From assembly GCF_000380335.1 (NCBI RefSeq), contig NC_021149.1:3896501-3960500 (forward strand): a stretch of 64,000 nucleotides of DNA, read 5' to 3'. The translations under genes were made by a program, and so were the position numbers. Positions 1-8,815 of this stretch are shown here, one piece after another. The notes beneath the pieces are model-generated. The model saw nothing but the letters and a program-made list of their open reading frames with translations, searched no databases and was not told the origin of the DNA. How positions within the stretch are numbered: position 1 is the stretch's first letter; each line of letters starts with the position of its first letter. This stretch comes from Azotobacter vinelandii CA. GTDB lineage: Bacteria; Pseudomonadota; Gammaproteobacteria; Pseudomonadales; Pseudomonadaceae.

Positions 1-266
1 AGACGCACACGCCGGGCATAAGTCATGTGCACCACCAGCCAGAGCCCTGCGCAGGCCAGGCGGTCGAGCGCATGCAACAGGCGATAGACGCTGGCCACAT
101 CGGGCTGCCGACCGGCCTGGACCAGTTGGTGAGCCAGGCGGAACACCCCGGCCTGGGTTTCGTCGGCATGCCGCAGGGGGCCGAAACCCTGGCGCCACCG
201 GGCGAAGGAAGGCTCGACCCGGGCGTGCTCGTCCAGCTCGGCGAGGGGCGGGAGAATCTGGGGCAT
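1..266 (-). CDS. Partial gene, possibly a phosphoketolase-like thiamine-diphosphate enzyme (N-terminus)
   Basis: The reading frame runs leftward off the window edge, so only about 88 N-terminal residues are visible. The ATG at 266-264 has a GGAG six bases upstream and is the preferred start. An in-frame ATG at 281-279 is possible but has a weaker ribosome site. The visible protein is helical and ends in a stretch containing LWLVVHMTYARRVR. From memory this resembles the start of phosphoketolase-like proteins annotated in proteobacteria as xylulose 5-phosphate 3-epimerase, but no catalytic motif is in view and the identity is tentative. The gene is divergent from the hydrolase gene at 472. Confidence 0.4.
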   Translation of the reverse strand, partial: MPQILPPLAELDEHARVEPSFARWRQGFGPLRHADETQAGVFRLAHQLVQAGRQPDVASVYRLLHALDRLACAGLWLVVHMTYARRVR

Positions 267-396
267 TGCGGGCTCCGTCATGAATATCCATTTGCAGTCT
301 ATGCCATCTTCCCGCTGTCCGAGCCCGTCGGCGGACTCCATCGGCCGGGCGGACACGGGGAGGCCCTTATATATCGATCGGTTCGGTCCGCGGCTA

Positions 397-411
397 TGAT
401 GACTCACATCA
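397..411. promoter_or_regulatory. Inverted repeat in a divergent promoter region
   Basis: The sequence is TGATG, five bases, CATCA: a perfect 5-bp inverted repeat. It sits in the 205-base gap between the leftward partial gene and the rightward hydrolase gene, about 60 bases before the hydrolase start. It could be an operator for one or both genes. It does not match the FNR/Anr consensus, because the spacing is wrong. No regulator can be named. Confidence 0.25.
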
Positions 412-471
412 GGGCAAACCGACGGCCACCGCCGGCAATCTGCCCCAATTGTCCGAAGTCAAGGAAACAAC

Positions 472-1878
472 ATGGCCCTCCTCAGCTTTCTCGGTGCGAT
501 TCAAGAAGTGACCGGCTCCTGCTACCTGGTCGAGACGCGCGACGGCAGCCGCGTGCTGCTCGAATGCGGCATGCGCCAGGGAGGGCGCCGCGAGGAAGAG
601 GAGGTCAATGCCCGGCCGTTTCCCTTCGATCCGGGCAGCCTCGATGCCGTGGTCATCTCCCATGCGCATATCGATCACAGCGGCCTACTGCCGCGCCTGG
701 CCGCCGCCGGCTATCGGGGACCGATCTTCGCCACCGAAGCCACCTGCGAACTGATGAACCTGATGCTGCTGGATGCGGCCCACCTGCAGGAAAACGATGC
801 GGCATGGGAGAACAAGTGGCGGGCTCGCCTCGGCAAGCCGCCGGTGCAACCGCTCTACACCACGGCCGATGCCGAGAAGGCGCTGTCCCTGTGCCGCCCG
901 CAGCCCTATGGCGCCGCGCTGGAGGTGGCTCCGGGCGTGATCGTCACCTTCCACCCGGCCGGGCACATCCTCGGCTCGGCCATCGTCGAGATGGAACTGC
1001 ACGATCATCATCTGACCCGTCGCTTGGTGTTCTCCGGCGACCTCGGCAACACCTGCACGCCGCTGATGCGCGACCCGACCCCCTTGTCCAGGGCCGACGT
1101 GGTGCTGCTCGAATCCACCTATGGCGACCGCAACCACCGCAACAGCGAAGAAACCCTGGAGGAATTCGCCGAAATCCTGCAGAAGGCCCATCGCGACGGC
1201 GGCAACGTGCTGATCCCCTCCTTCGCCGTCGGCCGCACCCAGGATCTGCTTTTCTACCTGGGGCGCTTCTACCAGGAAGGGCGCCTGCCTCAGCAGGCGG
1301 TGTTCCTCGACAGTCCCATGGCGATCCGCGCCAACGCCATCTATGCGCGCTTCGCCGAAGAGTTCGACCCACTGGATCGCGACCTGCTGCGGGCCAAGGG
1401 TGTCAAGCGTGCCGAGGACTGGCTACCGGTCCTGCGCATGACGCCCACTCCCGAGGAGTCGATGGCGATCAACCGGATCAAGAGCGGCGCCATCATCATC
1501 GCCGGCAGCGGCATGTGCACCGGAGGACGCATCGTCCATCACTTCAAGCACAATCTCTGGCGCCAGGAGTGCCATCTGGTATTCCCCGGCTTCCAGGCGC
1601 AGGGCACCCTGGGACGGCGGATCGTCGACGGCGCCGGCAGCGTCAAGGTCCTGCACCAGCGCATCGCCGTGCGCGCGCAGGTGCACACCCTCGGCGGTTT
1701 CTCGGCCCATGCCGGGCAATCCCAGTTGATCGACTGGGTGCAGCACTTCGATCACCATCCCGAGCTCTATCTGGTACACGGAGAACGGGAAAAGATGTTG
1801 GTCCTGCAACAGACCCTGCACGAACGTCTGAACTGGACAGCCACCATTCCCGAGCGAGGTGAGCAGATAGCGATCTGA
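472..1878 (+). CDS. Metallo-beta-lactamase fold hydrolase with beta-CASP and RNA-specificity domains
   Basis: This 468-residue protein has the zinc motif HAHIDH at residues 64-69, a further ligand region PAGHILGS around H165, SGDLG around D190, and the C-terminal SAHAGQ motif of the Zn-dependent RNA-specificity (RMMBL) domain. The fold is that of CPSF/Int9-type nucleases, so a nuclease acting on RNA is likely. There is no sign of the extra C-terminal domain of RNase J. The ATG at 472 follows AAGGAA at good spacing. It is followed after 144 bases by the LOG-family gene on the same strand. The physiological substrate is not known to me. Confidence 0.85.
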   Translation: MALLSFLGAIQEVTGSCYLVETRDGSRVLLECGMRQGGRREEEEVNARPFPFDPGSLDAVVISHAHIDHSGLLPRLAAAGYRGPIFATEATCELMNLMLLDAAHLQENDAAWENKWRARLGKPPVQPLYTTADAEKALSLCRPQPYGAALEVAPGVIVTFHPAGHILGSAIVEMELHDHHLTRRLVFSGDLGNTCTPLMRDPTPLSRADVVLLESTYGDRNHRNSEETLEEFAEILQKAHRDGGNVLIPSFAVGRTQDLLFYLGRFYQEGRLPQQAVFLDSPMAIRANAIYARFAEEFDPLDRDLLRAKGVKRAEDWLPVLRMTPTPEESMAINRIKSGAIIIAGSGMCTGGRIVHHFKHNLWRQECHLVFPGFQAQGTLGRRIVDGAGSVKVLHQRIAVRAQVHTLGGFSAHAGQSQLIDWVQHFDHHPELYLVHGEREKMLVLQQTLHERLNWTATIPERGEQIAI

Positions 1879-2022
1879 GGCGAAGCAGCAGTAGGTTGGC
1901 TGCCCGAGCCGATAATAAAATGGACCGATCGTCGCCATATCGGGCCGTCATGATGACCAGCCCCGCCATTGGAACGGTGCTGCTCGCAGCACCGCCAGGA
2001 TTCCGCGCCCAAGGAGAAGTCC

Positions 2023-3102
2023 ATGCCTTTCGAATCGGACGAGTTCCTCTCTCGTCATTTCCAGACCAGCGGCGTCGACGTCAACGCGCTCGTCGATGCA
2101 CTGGTCGATGAAGTCGTTCCCGAAACCAGTCCCAATCTCCCGCTCTACCGGGAGATGCTCTACACCGTCATCCGCATGGCCCAGGCCGATCGCAACCGCT
2201 GGGATGCCAAGATCATGCTGCAGACCCTGCGCGAAATGGAGCAGGCCTTCAGCCGCCTCGAACAGTTCAAGCGCCGCCGCAAGGTCACCGTGTTCGGCTC
2301 GGCGCGCACACCGATCGAACATCCGCTGTACGCCCTGGCGCGCGAACTCGGTCGAACCCTGGCGCACCATGGCCTGATGGTCATCACCGGCGCCGGTGGC
2401 GGGATCATGGCTGCCACCCACGAAGGGGCCGGCCTGGAGAACAGCCTCGGCTTCAATATCACCCTGCCCTTCGAACAGCACGCCAATGCCACCGTCGAAG
2501 GCACGCCGAACCTGATGTCCTTCCACTTCTTCTTCGTGCGCAAGCTGTTCTTCGTCAAGGAGGCCGATGCGCTGATCCTCTGCCCCGGCGGCTTCGGTAC
2601 CCTGGACGAGGCGCTGGAAGTGCTGACCCTGATCCAGACCGGCAAGAGCCCGCTGGTTCCGGTGGTCCTGCTGGACGAGCCGGGCGGAACCTATTGGGCG
2701 GACGCCCTGCAGTTCATCCGCAAGCAATTGGAAGGCAACCGCTACATACTGCCCAGCGACATGCACCTGCTCCACCTGGCCGACAGCGCCGAGGAGGCGG
2801 CCGAGGAAATCGCCCAGTTCTACCGCAACTACCACTCCAGCCGCTGGATCAAGGACCGCTTCGTCATCCGTATGCACCACCCACTGAGCGAAGCGGCGCT
2901 GGCCCGGTTGCGCGACGAGTTCGCCGACCTCTGCCTGAGCGGCACCTTCGAACAGCAGGGCTATTGCGAAACCGAACAGGACGAACCGGAACTCTGCCAC
3001 CTGATACGCCTGAGCTTCATCTTCAACGCCCGCGACCACGGCCGCCTGCGCGAGTTGCTCAACTTCATCAACCTTTCACAGCACTGGGCCGCCAAGGACT
3101 GA
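2023..3102 (+). CDS. LOG-family protein (Rossmann-like nucleotide-binding)
   Basis: The start ATG at 2023 follows AAGGAG; an in-frame upstream ATG at 1969 lacks such a site. The 359-residue product carries the family core between about residues 85 and 260: FGSAR (91-95), GAGGGIMA (123-130) and the signature PGGFGTLDE (188-196). LOG proteins of this signature include cytokinin-activating phosphoribohydrolases and the nucleotide 5'-monophosphate nucleosidase PpnN. This protein has an extra N-terminal helical part of about 85 residues and a C-terminal extension of about 100. A nucleotide phosphoribohydrolase role is the natural guess, but the substrate cannot be read from the sequence. Confidence 0.85.
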   Translation: MPFESDEFLSRHFQTSGVDVNALVDALVDEVVPETSPNLPLYREMLYTVIRMAQADRNRWDAKIMLQTLREMEQAFSRLEQFKRRRKVTVFGSARTPIEHPLYALARELGRTLAHHGLMVITGAGGGIMAATHEGAGLENSLGFNITLPFEQHANATVEGTPNLMSFHFFFVRKLFFVKEADALILCPGGFGTLDEALEVLTLIQTGKSPLVPVVLLDEPGGTYWADALQFIRKQLEGNRYILPSDMHLLHLADSAEEAAEEIAQFYRNYHSSRWIKDRFVIRMHHPLSEAALARLRDEFADLCLSGTFEQQGYCETEQDEPELCHLIRLSFIFNARDHGRLRELLNFINLSQHWAAKD

Positions 3103-3302
3103 TCCAGGCGACACCGCCAAGCCAGCCCAGCCGGGCCGGCGGTCCCTTCCCTGCCGCTCGTCCGTCCGGTCCACCCACCATCGGCGCTCGGCTCCAGGCC
3201 ATGCGCCGCCAGGCATGGCGTGACAGCGACACGAATCGCTCTTGGGCAGGGAGAAACGCACGAGGCCCAGTCCCGGCTGTATCGATCGGCAAGCGCCGGA
3301 AC

Positions 3303-3782
3303 TCAGCGATCGTCGGACAAGCCACCGCGCAGCAGGCGGCCGATCATCTCGGGGGAAAACCCGCGGTAGCCGAGGAAGCGGCCCTGACGGGCATGCTCGC
3401 GTGCATCCTCGGGCAAGCGGCCGGCGAACCTGCGTCGCCAGGTGTCGACCAGCAACTCGCCCCAGTCCAGGCCGCTCTCGCGCAACGCCTGCTCGACGGC
3501 CTGTCGCGGCAGGCCGCGCTGGGCCAGTTCCTCGCGAATCCGCAGGGGTCCGTAGCCGGCGCGGGCGCGGCTGGCCACGAAAGCCTCCAGATAACGGGAC
3601 TCGCTGAGCAGTCCCTCGTTCGCCAGACGATCGAGAACCGTCTCGATCAGTTCGGCCGAAGCACCGCGCCGGGCCAGCTTGCGGGCCAGTTCGACCCGCC
3701 CGTGCTCACGACGCGCCAGCAGGTCCATGGCGGCCCGGCGCACGGCGGCGGGACTGTCGAGCCCCGGCATCGACGCACTCAT
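3303..3782 (-). CDS. recX: Regulatory protein RecX
   Basis: RecX binds RecA filaments and limits their extension and ATPase activity. The 159-residue product is made of three-helix repeats typical of the family (for example the stretch around [14 protein letters not shown]) and has the usual size. The ATG at 3782-3780 shares one base with the recA stop (TGATG), so the two are translationally coupled. A TTG one codon earlier is possible but unlikely. Expression should follow the SOS control of recA through the LexA box upstream of that gene. Confidence 0.93.
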
Positions 3783-4831
3783 CAATAATCGAGATCCGCG
3801 TCGGCCGGCTCGTCGGCCAAGGCTGCCGGACGGGCGCTGGCCGGCGCGGCGAGCAACTGATCGCGGATGCTCTTCTCGACCGCTGCGGCGACCTCCGGGT
3901 TGTCCTCGAGAAACTTGGCCGCATTGGCCTTGCCCTGGCCGATCTTGCTGCCCTGGTAGCTGTACCAGGCGCCGGACTTCTCCAGCAGGCCGAGTTGCAC
4001 ACCGAGGTCGATGATCTCACCGTTACGGTAGATGCCCTTGCCGTAGAGAATCTGGAACTCGGCCTGACGGAACGGCGGCGCCACCTTGTTCTTCACCACC
4101 TTGACGCGGGTCTCGCTGCCGATCACCTCGTCGCTCTCCTTCACCGCGCCGGTGCGGCGGATGTCCAGACGCACCGAGGCGTAGAACTTCAGGGCATTGC
4201 CGCCGGTGGTGGTTTCCGGGTTGCCGAACATCACACCGATCTTCATGCGGATCTGGTTGATGAAGATGACCAGGCAGTTGGCGTTCTTGATGTTGCCGGT
4301 GATCTTGCGCAGGGCCTGGGACATCAGACGGGCCTGCAGACCGACGTGCTGGTCGCCCATCTCGCCCTCGATCTCCGCCTTGGGCACCAGCGCCGCCACG
4401 GAGTCGACGATGATCACGTCCACCGCGTTGGAACGCACCAGCATGTCGGTGATCTCCAGCGCCTGCTCGCCGGTATCGGGCTGGGAAACCAGGAGGTCGT
4501 CGACGTTCACCCCGAGCTTGGCGGCGTAGTCCGGATCGAGCGCGTGCTCGGCGTCGACGAAGGCGCAGGTGGCACCCTGCTTCTGAGCCTCGGCGATGGT
4601 CGACAGGGTCAGGGTGGTCTTGCCGGAGGATTCGGGGCCGTAGATCTCGACGATCCGCCCCTTGGGCAGGCCGCCGATGCCGAGCGCGATGTCCAGCCCC
4701 AGGGAACCGGTGGAAATGGCCGGAATCGCCTGCCGCTCGTGATCGCCCATGCGCATCACCGCGCCCTTGCCGAACTGCTTTTCGATCTGGCCCAAGGCCG
4801 CAGCCAAGGCGCGCTTCTTGTTCTCGTCCAT
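3782..4831 (-). CDS. recA: Recombinase RecA
   Basis: RecA forms filaments on single-stranded DNA, performs strand exchange and triggers LexA self-cleavage. The 349-residue protein has the Walker A motif GPESSGKT at 65-72, and the family is recognisable over its whole length, including [19 protein letters not shown]. The ATG at 4831 (MDENKKRAL) follows GAGGT at six bases. A start four codons earlier in the frame is rejected. An acidic C-terminal tail ([11 protein letters not shown]) is present, as usual. A LexA-type box lies 44 to 59 bases upstream and recX follows with a one-base overlap. Confidence 0.98.
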   Translation of the reverse strand: MDENKKRALAAALGQIEKQFGKGAVMRMGDHERQAIPAISTGSLGLDIALGIGGLPKGRIVEIYGPESSGKTTLTLSTIAEAQKQGATCAFVDAEHALDPDYAAKLGVNVDDLLVSQPDTGEQALEITDMLVRSNAVDVIIVDSVAALVPKAEIEGEMGDQHVGLQARLMSQALRKITGNIKNANCLVIFINQIRMKIGVMFGNPETTTGGNALKFYASVRLDIRRTGAVKESDEVIGSETRVKVVKNKVAPPFRQAEFQILYGKGIYRNGEIIDLGVQLGLLEKSGAWYSYQGSKIGQGKANAAKFLEDNPEVAAAVEKSIRDQLLAAPASARPAALADEPADADLDY

Positions 4832-4874
4832 TGAAGACCTCACGTATTCAGGAGGGCCTTGCGGCCGCCATACA

Positions 4875-4890
4875 CTGTATAAGTAGACAG
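4875..4890. promoter_or_regulatory. LexA (SOS) box of recA
   Basis: The 16 bases CTGTATAAGTAGACAG fit the gamma-proteobacterial LexA operator CTG-N10-CAG with an AT-rich centre. The box lies about 45 bases upstream of the recA start on the minus strand, where it would cover the promoter. This is the expected place for damage-inducible repression of recA and recX. Confidence 0.85.
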
Positions 4891-4957
4891 TATTAGAGCA
4901 TAGGAAAAGCTCGGGCGCCTACCCCTGGGCCGATCCATTTCCGTGATGTCCAGCACC

Positions 4958-5452
4958 TCATTCGAGCGTCCCATCGGCAACCAGGCGGATCAGACCGGCC
5001 AGGGCGGCCTGCACCGTCCGTCGACGTACCTCGCCGCGGTCGCCGGGAAACTGCTGGCGCACCGCGAACAAGCGCTCGCCATCTGCCCAGGCCAGCCAGA
5101 CGGTGCCGACCGGGGTTTCCGGCGAGCCGCCATCGGGGCCGGCGACACCACTCACCGCCACGGCGTAGCGAGCGCCGCTGCGCGCCTGGGCGCCGCGCGC
5201 CATGACTTCGACCACCTCTCGGCTGACCGCACCGAAACGCTCGAGCAGTTCGCTCGGCACGCCCAGTTGGACATTCTTCTGGCGATCCGAGTAGGTGACG
5301 TAGCCGGCCTCGAACCAGGCCGAACTGCCGGGAATGCGGGTGATCGCCTCGGCAATGCCGCCGCCGGTGCAGGATTCGGCAGTGCTCGCCTGCGCGCCGA
5401 GCGCGCGCAGACTCTCGCCGAGTTCGACGGCGAGTCGGGTAATGTCGTCCAT
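4958..5452 (-). CDS. pncC: Nicotinamide-nucleotide amidohydrolase PncC (CinA C-terminal family)
   Basis: PncC hydrolyses NMN to nicotinate mononucleotide and ammonia in the pyridine-nucleotide salvage cycle. The 164-residue protein is the stand-alone CinA C-terminal domain, with AESCTGG at 25-31, FGAVS at 72-76 and SGVAGPDGGSP near residue 100, and no N-terminal COG1058 domain. The ATG at 5452 is preceded by GGAGGA. It lies upstream of recA on the same strand, the arrangement seen in Pseudomonas. In P. aeruginosa mutS lies close by, whereas here it is 5.2 kb away. Confidence 0.9.
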   Translation of the reverse strand: MDDITRLAVELGESLRALGAQASTAESCTGGGIAEAITRIPGSSAWFEAGYVTYSDRQKNVQLGVPSELLERFGAVSREVVEVMARGAQARSGARYAVAVSGVAGPDGGSPETPVGTVWLAWADGERLFAVRQQFPGDRGEVRRRTVQAALAGLIRLVADGTLE

Positions 5453-6083
5453 GGTGTCCTCCAGGCAGAGTCGCTGCAGAACGATACCCTACTCCGATGT
5501 CGGCACAGGGCAAGCGGCGGGCCGGCCGCAGACCCGCTCCGTCCGCGCCGGAAGGCGAAACCATGCCTGGATGGAGCCCCGTCCCGCACCTTTCGCAAGC
5601 CGTGGCCCCGATGGATAAACCAGACCCCGACGCGCGTGTCCCGCTAATGCGTCGGCCATGGCGATAACGCTAGCAATCCACTGAAATGAAAGAATCGTTC
5701 CAGTTCCCGCCCGGTCCGGCACAGATCGACGGCTATGCCGCAAGCCGGAATCGGCGCCAGGGAAATATGGGACAGACCCCATGGCCCGGCCCGGCAGCCG
5801 ACCGGGCACAAGGAAAATCTACCCGTCGGTACGCTTCTTTTACAGGTTCGCGCGAAGGGTCGTCCGCCATCGGACCGCCATCGAAAACCGGCCGGTGCAC
5901 GGAAGCCCAGCAGCGGAGGCTGGCTGTCGGAGCGGGATCGCCAAGAGGGGGAAACACGACGGCACAGCCGTATCGCAAGTGCCGCAGGAGAAGATGTGCA
6001 ATCCGGAATGTACTTGGCCGTTGCGGGAGTCGGTGGCGGTGGACAATCCAAGCGTTGTCCACCCTGACCGCTAACCGGCGTCG
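5453..6083. other. Gene-free interval between pncC and the glycine-zipper gene
   Basis: All frames here give short, arginine- and proline-rich translations without domains or good ribosome sites. I see no RNA gene, terminator with a T-run or repeat. It forms the left part of the low-density block that separates pncC from mutS. Confidence 0.5.
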
Positions 6084-6470
6084 TCAGCCGTTATAGGGAA
6101 AGGACTCGGCAGTTTCAGGCGTCCAGCCGAGCGGGCGCGGGCGATTGCCATAGATCACGACCTTGTCGCCGGGAGCGAAGACATAGTTCGGCGAGCGGTA
6201 CCTCTTCAGTTCGCCACTGTCGGTACGCACGATGTAGGCACGATCGCTACCACCGACTGCCTTCTGGCCGGAACCGCCGACCAGCGCACCGACGCCGGCA
6301 CCGATCAGGGCACCGACCGGACCGCCGACGGAGCCGGCCATCATGCCGGTCATGCCGCCCGTAGCCTGGCCGGAGGTCTCGTCCGTCACTTCGTTGACGA
6401 TTTCAGCGGCGTAGACATTGCTCATGGCGAGCATGCCGATGGTCAGAGCCAGAATGCCGAACTTTTTCAT
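6084..6470 (-). CDS. Exported glycine-zipper protein
   Basis: The preferred ATG at 6470 gives 128 residues starting with a signal peptide (MKKFGILALTIGMLAMSNVYA, cleavage after VYA). A GGGGGA lies eight bases upstream. A longer in-frame start at 6590 would bury the signal peptide and overlap the regulatory box, so it is rejected. After the signal comes a glycine-rich segment (about residues 35-70, with GGPVGALIGAGVGALVGG) typical of glycine-zipper/17-kDa-antigen (SlyB-like) envelope proteins. There is no lipobox cysteine. The C-terminal half (about 75-128) is polar and may form a small periplasmic domain. Exact function is unknown; an envelope stress or integrity role is inferred. Confidence 0.75.
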   Translation of the reverse strand: MKKFGILALTIGMLAMSNVYAAEIVNEVTDETSGQATGGMTGMMAGSVGGPVGALIGAGVGALVGGSGQKAVGGSDRAYIVRTDSGELKRYRSPNYVFAPGDKVVIYGNRPRPLGWTPETAESFPYNG

Positions 6471-6583
6471 GGCGGTTCCCCCGAGGTCGATATCAGTGGT
6501 CGTGGCCAGTCGATTCCTGTTGGGACTGGGGGCGCGGTTCTGCGCCGTTTCGCTTTCCCTTGGGGCAAAAACTACCGTTTTGA

Positions 6584-6597
6584 TTGACACAGATCAA
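6584..6597. promoter_or_regulatory. FNR/Anr/CydR-type binding site
   Basis: The sequence TTGACACAGATCAA matches the FNR-family consensus TTGAT-N4-ATCAA with one mismatch and exact spacing. It lies about 115 bases upstream of the glycine-zipper gene on the minus strand. On the plus strand no gene follows. In Azotobacter the family member that senses oxygen is CydR. Oxygen-responsive control of the glycine-zipper gene is therefore an inference from this site. Confidence 0.5.
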
Positions 6598-6867
6598 TAA
6601 AATAATCGGCACATCATGCTTAAGGAGGGGTATCCCTGACGACCGGCAAGACGAAACTTCCTCCCGTGCCTGCCGAAGAAGACATCAACCGGTTGATTCG
6701 AAAGGAAAATTACCGGACCCGAACTGGCGTCCGATTAGCGGGACATAAACGGAGTCGTGCGCTTTCCCGCCCGTTATGCAGAAACAACACGCCGACGCCC
6801 CCGATCCCGAGGTCGGCCGTTCGGCGTTGGCAGCCTGGATGGCGAGGCCACGGGGACGTTCAGGCCA

Positions 6868-7482
6868 TCAGCTTCTGGCCAGATGCCTGTCGATCAGCGG
6901 TGCCACCTGCGCGGCGAGGTTTTTGGCCAGTCGATGGCCTGCGCCCGGGAAAACGTGCAGTTCGGCGCGAGGCAGCAATACGGCGAGGCGCTGGCCGACA
7001 CCGACGGGGCTGATCGGATCGGCATCGCCCCACAGCAGCAGCACGGGCATGCGCAGCTCCGCCAGCCGATGCGTCAGGTCTTCATGGTATTCGATGAACC
7101 ACTGCGGTACGGTCCGGTTTTCGGCGGCGAACAAGGGGCGCCAGTCCTGCGCGCCCAGGCTCGCCATGTCCATCCCGCCCGAAGTCGCGGCCAATACCAG
7201 ATGAGAGACCTGTTCGGGCCGCTCGAGTGCCGCCAGCATGGCGACAACTCCCCCCATCGACTGCGCCATCAGTGCCGCGGGCTGGTCGATTTCGGCCACG
7301 ACGCGCGCCACCAGATCGGCAAAGCCGGTCACGCTCGGGTCGGCTGGCGTCGAACCCAGACCGGGCCAGCCGATATGGACTTTCCGTGCCGGATGGGTGA
7401 GCAGATCGGCTGTCGGCCGCCAGAACTGCGTGCTGCCGGAAGCGCCGGGAAGAAACAGGAGTTTCGATGGCGGTGGAGTCAC
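6868..7482 (-). CDS. Alpha/beta hydrolase
   Basis: The 204-residue protein has the alpha/beta-hydrolase plan: an oxyanion segment LFLPGASGS near residue 10, nucleophile elbow QSMGG with S75, acid GDADP around D153/D155, and H183 in GAGHR. The frame begins with GTG at 7482, supported by GAGGAG eight bases upstream. There is little cap domain, so it is a small single-domain hydrolase. Substrate cannot be predicted; esterase or lipase-like activity is typical of the fold. It stands alone, with about 400 non-coding bases on either side. Confidence 0.85.
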   Translation of the reverse strand: MTPPPSKLLFLPGASGSTQFWRPTADLLTHPARKVHIGWPGLGSTPADPSVTGFADLVARVVAEIDQPAALMAQSMGGVVAMLAALERPEQVSHLVLAATSGGMDMASLGAQDWRPLFAAENRTVPQWFIEYHEDLTHRLAELRMPVLLLWGDADPISPVGVGQRLAVLLPRAELHVFPGAGHRLAKNLAAQVAPLIDRHLARS

Positions 7483-7891
7483 GGGGTCGCTCCTCGAAAG
7501 TGACGAAAAATGCCTGCGTCATCGCAAGGGGACAAGCAAGGCGCTGTTCCTCCTTGCTTTTCCGCCTGTCAATCCTCCGTCCCCAAGGTCTCTCGAAGCT
7601 CCAAGGGGCACCCGCCGAAGAGACAGGGGCTCGTTGGTCGGACTGCAGGTTCGGCGATGGCCGGGGAGCTAGAATATCGAAAGTGCCCGGAAGCGTACCG
7701 CATGGCGTACACCGGACGAATATCGGCCCGAGTTAACAATTCCGTAACCTCGCTGCCGTAGGGTGCCGGCTCGGACGGCCCTGTACCGAATATGCCCGGC
7801 CTTCGCCGGTCCTTGGCAGTGCAACGAAACGAAGCACCAGCGGCCCCGTTCGCCATGACATCCCATCAAGTCAGTCTGGAGGCACATCATC
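7483..7891. other. Gene-free interval
   Basis: No frame here gives a convincing protein and no RNA gene or transposon end is evident. The right end supplies a possible ribosome site (GGAGG at 7878-7882) for the small ORF that follows. Confidence 0.45.
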
Positions 7892-8203
7892 TTGTTGATG
7901 CAGGGAGTCCTGATACTCACGATCGCCGCTCTGCTCTACCTGACCCTATCCGTCATGGTGATGGATCTTCTCATAGAGCTGATATCCCATGTCCTGCAGG
8001 ACAAGACCGGCTCCGTTCAAACGGAGGACTCGGACAACCTCCATGCCATCCCCCTGCCAGATGGACAGGCGCTGACAAACTCTTCCGCCATGGTCGATGC
8101 GCGACAGGACGAGACTCCTTGTCTTCCTTCTGGCTCCGGGCTTCCCGACCGACGTCCCATAGCCCCTTGGTTATTCACTCAGCCGACCAGGTTTTCGGTG
8201 TAA
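7892..8203 (+). CDS. Possible small membrane protein, unrecognised
   Basis: The frame could start at TTG 7892 (nine bases after GGAGG) or ATG 7898, giving about 101 to 103 residues. Residues 1-35 form one hydrophobic segment (GVLILTIAALLYLTLSVMVM), which would be a single N-terminal membrane helix. The rest is polar, proline-rich and of low complexity, unlike a folded domain. No family is recognised. It converges on the small heat-shock genes, whose terminator begins just beyond its stop. It may be a real short membrane protein or chance. Confidence 0.3.
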   Translation: MLMQGVLILTIAALLYLTLSVMVMDLLIELISHVLQDKTGSVQTEDSDNLHAIPLPDGQALTNSSAMVDARQDETPCLPSGSGLPDRRPIAPWLFTQPTRFSV

Positions 8204-8223
8204 AAACCGCCTCGAACGAAAAT

Positions 8224-8253
8224 GCGGAAAGGGGCGCTTTCGCCCCTTTCCGC
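8224..8253 (-). terminator. Rho-independent terminator of the small heat-shock operon
   Basis: A perfect 13-bp stem (GCGGAAAGGGGCG and its complement) with a 4-base loop lies 21 bases beyond the stop of the promoter-distal hsp20 gene. On the minus strand it is followed by ATTTTCG. It could also end transcription of the small ORF on the plus strand. Confidence 0.7.
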
Positions 8254-8273
8254 TCCAATCGCCGCCCCGGATC

Positions 8274-8732
8274 TCAGTTCAGCAGGGCCGGCTTGTCGCC
8301 TTGGTTGATCACAATGCGCCTGGGCTTGGCCTCTTCCGGAACGACCCGCTCCAGTTCGATGTTCAGCAGGCCGTTGACCAGATTGGCGCCTTTCACTTCG
8401 ATGTGGTCGGCCAGGTTGAACGACAGCTTGAAGCTGCGCTGGGCGATGCCCTGGTGCAGGTAGGTCACCGCCGGCGCCTCTTCGCTCTTCGCCGGCGCAC
8501 GCTTGCTGCCGCTCACGGTCAGTACGCCGACCTGGACCTGCAGGTCCAGGTCGGCCTCTTCGAAGCCGGCCATCGCAATCACGATGCGATAACTGTTTTC
8601 GCCGTGCTTCTCGATGTTATAGGGAGGATAAGTGCTGCCGCTTTCATTGCGCAGTGCCGCCTCGAACAGATCGTTGAAACGGTCGAAACCGATGGACTGG
8701 CGAAACAACGGAGCCATGGTGAAAGTAGCCAT
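8274..8732 (-). CDS. Small heat-shock protein Hsp20 (IbpA class), promoter-distal copy
   Basis: Small heat-shock proteins are ATP-independent holdases that keep unfolded proteins soluble. The ATG at 8732 lies six bases after GGGAGA; a TTG two codons earlier would touch that ribosome site and is rejected. The 152-residue product begins MATFTMAPLFRQSIGFDRF and contains the alpha-crystallin domain (about 35-125), a conserved IAMAGFEEADL stretch, and a C-terminal tail with RRIVI. It differs from the neighbouring copy at about six residues. No sigma32-like promoter is visible directly upstream, so it is probably read through from the other copy, 83 bases away. Confidence 0.93.
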   Translation of the reverse strand: MATFTMAPLFRQSIGFDRFNDLFEAALRNESGSTYPPYNIEKHGENSYRIVIAMAGFEEADLDLQVQVGVLTVSGSKRAPAKSEEAPAVTYLHQGIAQRSFKLSFNLADHIEVKGANLVNGLLNIELERVVPEEAKPRRIVINQGDKPALLN

Positions 8733-8815
8733 GTTCAATCTCCCGAATATCAGCGAGTTTGTTAAGCTCGGGACCCGACTTCGGCATCCCGCATACTTTT
8801 CGAATCAACGATGGA

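Noticed and set aside
27-1862. A 611-codon plus-strand frame over the first 1.9 kb
   Set aside because: It is in a different frame from the hydrolase, whose zinc motifs are unmistakable, and its translation is Arg/Pro-rich without domains.
6622-7013. A strong Shine-Dalgarno-like AAGGAGG at 6622 followed by an open frame
   Set aside because: There is no ATG, GTG or TTG at proper distance (only CTG). The frame runs antisense into the alpha/beta hydrolase and its translation is not protein-like.
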